This document shows, piece after piece, positions 59,175 through 64,000 of a DNA stretch of 64,000 nt. The notes under the pieces are model-generated. The model did no database searches. It was not told the DNA's origin and was given only the letters and a program-made list of their open reading frames with translations. Source of the stretch: Papiliotrema nemorosa (taxonomy: Eukaryota > Basidiomycota > Tremellomycetes > Tremellales > Rhynchogastremaceae); assembly GCA_032158125.1 (NCBI GenBank), contig JASKOT010000011.1:310001-374000 (forward strand). The letters run 5' to 3'. The translations under genes and the position numbers were made by a program. The first letter of the stretch is position 1. Every line of letters begins with the position of its first letter.

Positions 59175-61232
59175 TCACTCCGGCCTAGCTCTTTTGGGCG
59201 GTCTCTCGTCCAATGACTGATCATCGCCCCCTTGAGGTCTTCCACTTCTCTCACTCGGGACTACAGGTATGCCCGGCACCTCAATTGTCGATTCCGCTGA
59301 CTCCCTCTTAACATCGCCATTGCTGTGCTGCGCCTCATCGACTGGATCCTCGGTCGAAGCGAGGAAATGAATATGACTCCTGGCTCATTCAGATTCGCGC
59401 CATGCGCAGCACTCACATATCCCCAACACCGCTATTCCACTTGACATCCCCTGGCGGGACCTTCAATGGCGGTACAGCAGGAGCTTTTGTCACTGCACCA
59501 TTTGGCGGTAGGGATATATCACCGTTTGCGGGTTGCGAGACGGCTGCGGGGGGAGGTATAGTCCAGTCTAGCTGTTCCGAAAGATAAGTCACGATAGAGT
59601 CTGCATCGCCCAATAAGCATATCTGCCGTCAGCACATCATACAGCTCCATCGGACTTACATCAGGCTGGACGTGGCTGATTGGCGTGAGGTTGATGAAGA
59701 TTTGAGGAACGGAGTGTGGTATATGGGCTGGAACGGTTAGCTGATGAGCTAGACATGCAAAGTGACTGACTAAGGACTTCGCTGACGGGTGCGACCTTCA
59801 AACTCGTCCCGATGATGATGAGCAAATCTACCTCTTCCCTATCCTGGAAGAGACATTGGTCGAACTCGCTATCAAGCGCCTGACCAAAGAACGTGATGTC
59901 AGGCTGAGCGTCAACAGATAACTCCGTCATATCTCAGTCCCTGCTCACCTTCATGATGCCCGGTAGACCCCCTGCCCATTCATCGTCTTCTTCGCTCTCA
60001 TCAGAACCACTACCCCACCCATTGGCTCTGCCTTTCCCCTTGTCTTTCCTCTTGCCTTCCTTTACTGCTTTCTTGGCTGCTATTTCTGCTTCTCGACGCT
60101 GTCGACATTCCCCGCAGTACGGTATGCTCGAAGACATGATATATGGCTCAATCGTCTGTCCCGGTACTCGATGCCTGCATCGCTATCTGTAAGCACAGAT
60201 GAGACCGGACAGGGACTTTGCAGGGCTTACCAAGCACGAAGCAGTCTTGAAAGACCCATGACACTGCAAAACTTTCTCGACCCCAGCTAAGCTTTCCAAG
60301 GTGTCGATATTCTGGGTGTAATTACGCAAGAGCTACGCGTCAGCTGTAGTCGGTATTTGTAGACCAGAAAGCTCACTTGGCCACGATCCTCCAGAAGCTT
60401 GATCCATCTGTGACAAGGCGAAGGAACAAAGTTTGACGGGTAGATCTGTTTCGCGAACGAGCTTGGATCAGCCTTTCTCCCCGCACTTTCTACATCCACT
60501 CTTCTTGCCGGCAAGGGGCGATGCACGACTCACTAGAAGACCTCTGGATGTTCCACAAAGTACCGTATATCAAACATCTGATGCGGATCATCCAAATCAT
60601 ATTTCCCCTCTTGTTGCAAAGTCGCATAAAGCCCATTTGCAGATCTAAAATCTGGTATTCCACATGAAGTCGAGATGCCCGCTCCGGACAATACGATAAT
60701 TTTGCGGGAAGTACGTAGAAGGTGTATGGCATCTTGGACAGTGTTGTACTGAGTGAGTTTCGTCCTTCGGCGGAGGATACGAGAGAGGGCGATTTTGGTA
60801 AAAGGGAGGAGGGCGAGGTTGGAGACGTTACGATCACGTAGAATCTTCGGCTGATCGTCAGAACGCTTCGATGTGTATGGTCTTACGGGTATAATACCAA
60901 AGCCAAGGAGAAGTTTCCGTAGTGATGCCAACTCTCCATCTTGTCCTGTAGCAAGGTATGATCGTAGAAAGTTGATAATTCCTTGTTCCTTCAACTGGTG
61001 GATCATCGCTTTGACCTCTTCTTCCGAGAACCCATCTTCGGCTGGAAGATCAGCTCTAGCAAGGCTTTGGAAACTCGAAGAGCGTAAGGAGGCAATGCAT
61101 ACCTTCTTGAACTAGTTCCTCGTACTCTTCCTCTTCGATCCCGGCGTGGTCCTCGTCGCTGTCGTATTCCGAAGAATCAATTTGATACGTTTCCTCGGGA
61201 GTAATCTCATGCACCTTTTCCTTCGTGTCCAT
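59175..61232 (-). CDS. SIR2: NAD-dependent protein deacetylase (sirtuin, Sir2/Hst1 type)
   Basis: Removes acyl groups from histones and other proteins using NAD+. Ten exons (minus): 61232-61103, 61041-60887, 60850-60534, 60461-60377, 60332-60231, 60182-59949, 59903-59771, 59727-59660, 59622-59417 and 59379-59175; 544 residues. Motifs: [20 protein letters not shown] (about 146-165), [32 protein letters not shown], catalytic His in LQCHGSF, zinc ligands CLRC and [15 protein letters not shown] and [17 protein letters not shown] charged insert of about 40 residues ([15 protein letters not shown] then SDESEEDDE) follows the second zinc pair. N-terminal helices before the catalytic core fit the Sir2/Hst1/SIRT1 class rather than Hst2. 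The C-terminus ends KRARPE, a possible nuclear signal. Intron 60851-60886 is in frame and stop-free. Confidence 0.95.
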
Positions 61233-61499
61233 CGCTCTCACCACGACACAGATGTAGCTCAAGACAGCTGCTCCAGGTGATTAGACTCGCTCTGCCGTGA
61301 TGCTTGTCTCTTAGAAAGCGGATGAATGTGTCCCAAGGTCGAGGTCGAGGTGTTGAAGAGGAAACGTTTCAGAAATGCGACCCGGCAATAAAAGTCATCC
61401 GACACGTCCACCCCGATCTCTCTTCACCTCGACCCCTCCCTACAACCCCCTTCTTGCCTTTTAGTACCCGTACACCTTGCTTTCTTGATCACAACTTGT
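61233..61499. promoter_or_regulatory. Divergent promoter of SIR2 and a disordered-protein gene
   Basis: About 270 bases between opposite starts. CT-rich from 61420 to 61490 on the plus strand. Confidence 0.35.
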
Positions 61500-63645
61500 A
61501 TGGGATGCTGCAAGATGGACTCTCCACGCCGGGAACGTATCACCGCCTGGAAAGAGCGCGTTCAAATGGAGACGGCTGATGGCCTAAATCCTCCACCCGG
61601 ACTCCCCTCACCTACACCCACACAACATGCGATATCATCATTCAGACTTAGCCCTCACGATAATGTCGGTGACATACCACGTCCTTTTGCGGACTCAACA
61701 AGAGCAGATCTTGTGGCTCAACCAGCTATCAGCTCTCGGCGCGGTCAACGGCTGCGGCCAAACGAAGGAGTGGAAGAGCTGGAACGGCAAGACCGTGTGT
61801 CACCAGCCGATATGACAATCTGCCATCCTGATGATAGGCCTTTACCAGCGAAAGATGGCTAGAAGAGAGCTCAGATCGATCAGAAGACCTACACCTCCCC
61901 CTCCCCTCCCGTCTACTCCGCCTCGGGGAACAGAAAAGGCCGAAGGATCACCTCTAAATCGGACAAAACCACGCGAGACGACAATCAAGCTCAAAAGAGG
62001 GAAGAAGAGGAAGATCCAGATTGAACCTTGGGAGACGTTCAAAGCTAGTAATGTGCATCCGGGGAAGAATGGCCGTATCACAGTATGTCACACTCGAGAG
62101 GTGAAGAGCTGATGTCAGTTGTCGCCTAGATACAGTACTCGTACCACAGGTGGGATTTTCGGGAGAGGGGTATCGAGCGGTACTATGAGGATCGGGCCTA
62201 CACGTACGGCGCAAACTATGGACGAAGAGGATGACTGGAGACGCGCTTGGAGGAAGTCAGAGGGTCGCACACACGCACAGGAGAGGGGACGACCTATTCT
62301 TCAGCCTTACAACCCAAACATCTCCCGCCCTCAACTTCAACCTTCCGACAACCTCGACACCGTCACCACAGAGACTAGGGACCGGCAACATCATACACAG
62401 ATAATTACACACCAGCCAAGGTCGATGCTCCCACCTCCAATTGCACCACCTCGACCTCTAGCTCCACCATATTCTCCTTCCTGGCCGACTTGGGTCACCT
62501 CGCCTTCTTCTCGATCCCGACCCTCGGATGTAGTCAGGTCGCTCCGGCAGCCTGATCAAGCAGATGTACATCCATACACTTCAGGGACGTTGAAAAGCTT
62601 TCAACCGTCCTATGACTTCCACTCCTCAGTCCTTCAAAACCTACACGAGCAACCGGTACACGCGACGCCCCCGTCACAACAACCAGGCGCGGCAGATGTC
62701 GAGGATGAGCAGCGATCGTGTAAGCCATATACCCGAGACCGGCTGCAGAGGATAGCCTTGCCTTCGGCTAGGAAATCATATTTTCCACACGGCTACACCC
62801 CTCGTCCAGCCAATCGCGTCGCGCTTGACCCTAGCCCTCGCAGCCAGAGATCGGTGCTGGGACCTCGACACATTCCCAATCGTCCCCTGCTCGACTCACC
62901 GGTTAACAATCGTCTATCTCTTCTAGCCTTGTCAACCAGCTCCCGAGATACAGGCTCACGGTTCGAGCTTGGATCCCAACGTGTGGGAGATCAAGTTCCG
63001 CCAGATCGATATACTCCCAGATCGCAAGAAATGACGCGAGCGGAGCTCGAGACAGCCATGGAGTTCTCTTTCGCTCGACCACCGCCACTTCACACTCCTC
63101 ACGCGGAGATTCTACCCTCTTTTAGTGTCTCTTGCAACGATGGGATGACCATGCAGAGGTCACCACCGCGTTCTTCGGTGGTCGTTCCGGAGACCCCGCA
63201 CCTGCCCATAGATGATCTTGATGACTTGATGCTTGAGGTGGACAGGTACATCAAGCCTTCGCCAGATCGACACCGACCGGTGCCTCGTCTCCCGGCACGG
63301 TCCTCTGCCGATGCTGCCGATCACACCCCTCGACACGTCGCGCGAGCTCAGGCGACAACACACGTGGGAATAAACGTCACTACTCCGGCAGCGTTTCGTG
63401 TTGCGCGACCGACGGACCCGACTGATCCGCAACTCACAACACCGTCGTACTCGCAAACTCTTCTTCCCTTGTTACCTACCGCTCCGCCCCTCTCTCAGCC
63501 CCGCTCGCTCCGGTCAATCCCGGCGTCACTACGATCGAGCAGCAATTCACCGCCGGAGGAGCTCCAAGTGAGGGAGATTGAAAAGTTCGGCACGACCAAA
63601 CAAGAATGGGGAAGAATGTGGAGAGAGGCGAGCAACGCCTTGTAA
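61500..63645 (+). CDS. Large disordered protein of unknown function
   Basis: Exons 61500-61794, 61838-62082 and 62119-63645, introns 43 and 36 bases, phases consistent, give 688 residues. Short conserved-looking islands are separated by Pro/Ser/Arg-rich sequence: PRRERITAWKERV at the start, QRKMARRELRSIRRPTPPPP, KIQIEPWETFKASNVHPGKN, GGIFGRGVSSGTMRIGPTR, DEEDDWRRAWRKSEG and, at the C-terminus, REIEKFGTTKQEWGRMWREA. The 508-codon last exon without stops argues strongly for coding. No domain recognised; it could be a chromatin, mitotic or scaffold protein. A second AG acceptor 11 bases downstream (62129) would give a short alternative tail. An in-frame Met at 61515 may be the true start. Confidence 0.7.
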
Positions 63646-63835
63646 TCGTTTCTTCGGTGAATTTTGATCCGACTTGAGTTCTCGGTTCTGGATCTGTAAG
63701 CTTGTTCATAGTCGTGTCAGCGGCAGGTCAGCTTGATACAGGTAAGATATGCATACAACCTTGTAATCCTTCTGAGCACGTCGCACCTCGTACAACATAT
63801 GCCTTTTGATACCCAACAATAGGATTTACGATATC

Positions 63836-64000
63836 GCCGAAGCAGTAATCCTGCCGATTTCTTCTCTGATCTCTTCCAAAGCCACCGCGAGAGCTTTTCC
63901 ATCTTCGTACTTTCGCTGCGCATTTGCATCAGCCACCATAATCCTGGAAGTCAGCTGACACCAGAGATTTGACAGGTAGCTGACTCTAATTGGGCTTCTT
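63836..64000 (-). CDS. 3' end of an unknown gene, 5' part outside the window
   Basis: The last exon (minus) 63943-63836 and the edge of the previous one (64000-63985), joined across a 41-base intron (GTCAGC...TTCCAG), read EAQLEIMVADANAQRKYEDG then ALAVALEEIREEIGRI before the stop at 63838-63836. The helical, charged pattern suggests a coiled-coil C-terminus. Too little is present to name it. Confidence 0.55.

Noticed and set aside
62119..63645. Separate gene starting at 62119
   Set aside because: Phase-consistent splicing (62083-62118 removed) joins it to the two upstream exons; no good ATG or promoter lies at its own start.

Overview
The window is nuclear DNA of a basidiomycete yeast, most likely a Tremellomycete of the Cryptococcus/Kwoniella type. 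Almost every gene is broken by many very short GT-AG introns (mostly 33-60 bases) with CTRA-like branch points. Genes are packed on both strands. The calcineurin A subunit reconstructs to 639 residues, the size I remember for the Cryptococcus protein. No transposon, CRISPR array, rRNA or convincing tRNA gene was found. The assignments are from reading alone: I rebuilt exon structures by hand from splice signals, reading-frame phase and protein-family motifs.

Layout. 1-5.8 kb: 3'-truncated GLT1 (glutamate synthase, minus). 7.0-8.4: F-box-like protein. 9.0-10.2: SEC65 (SRP19, minus). 10.5-15.0: CNA1 (calcineurin A) followed by TIP41 (PP2A-pathway regulator). 15.1-16.2: homocysteine S-methyltransferase (minus). 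16.4-17.5: CUZ1-like AN1 zinc-finger protein. 17.7-18.0: mitochondrial ribosomal protein bL33 (minus, only found by splicing). 18.6-19.8: histone H3 with an unusual six-residue expansion. 20.2-20.9: unknown small protein (minus). 21.1-25.3: PSD2 phosphatidylserine decarboxylase (minus). 25.7-27.9: SSH4-type SPRY adaptor (minus). 28.5-30.5: NCA2 (minus), divergent from GLE1 (30.8-32.7). 33.4-38.2: BCK1 MAPKKK.

39.0-39.9: intronless aminoglycoside-nucleotidyltransferase-like gene of bacterial type. 40.0-41.8: seven-TM protein (minus). 42.7-45.0: SAC6 fimbrin (minus), divergent from a sideroflexin (45.4-46.9). 47.0-48.3: HOM6 (minus), divergent from an oxidoreductase-like (OXLD1-type) protein (48.5-49.3). 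49.7-51.3: IDH1 (minus), divergent from a tiny lysine-rich protein. 51.8-55.3: gene-poor accessory stretch with two short ORFs that look like tandem diverged paralogues. 55.3-56.5: second F-box-like protein. 57.4-58.4: secreted CHRD-domain protein (minus). 59.2-61.2: SIR2-family deacetylase (minus). 61.5-63.6: large disordered unknown protein. 63.8-64.0: 3' end of another gene (minus).

Most genes are conserved housekeeping functions: nitrogen and amino-acid metabolism (GLT1, HOM6, homocysteine methyltransferase, IDH1), signalling (CNA1, TIP41, BCK1), lipid and membrane traffic (PSD2, SSH4, SEC65), mitochondria (NCA2, bL33m, sideroflexin) and chromatin (H3, SIR2). Calcineurin and the BCK1 cell-wall-integrity kinase are both stress-signalling hubs, but their co-location here need not mean co-regulation. 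The most unusual items are the H3 tail expansion between K27 and the GGVKK motif, the bacterial-type nucleotidyltransferase, the tandem small paralogues near 53-54.5 kb, microexons of 4-11 bases in several genes, and in-frame stop-free mini-introns.
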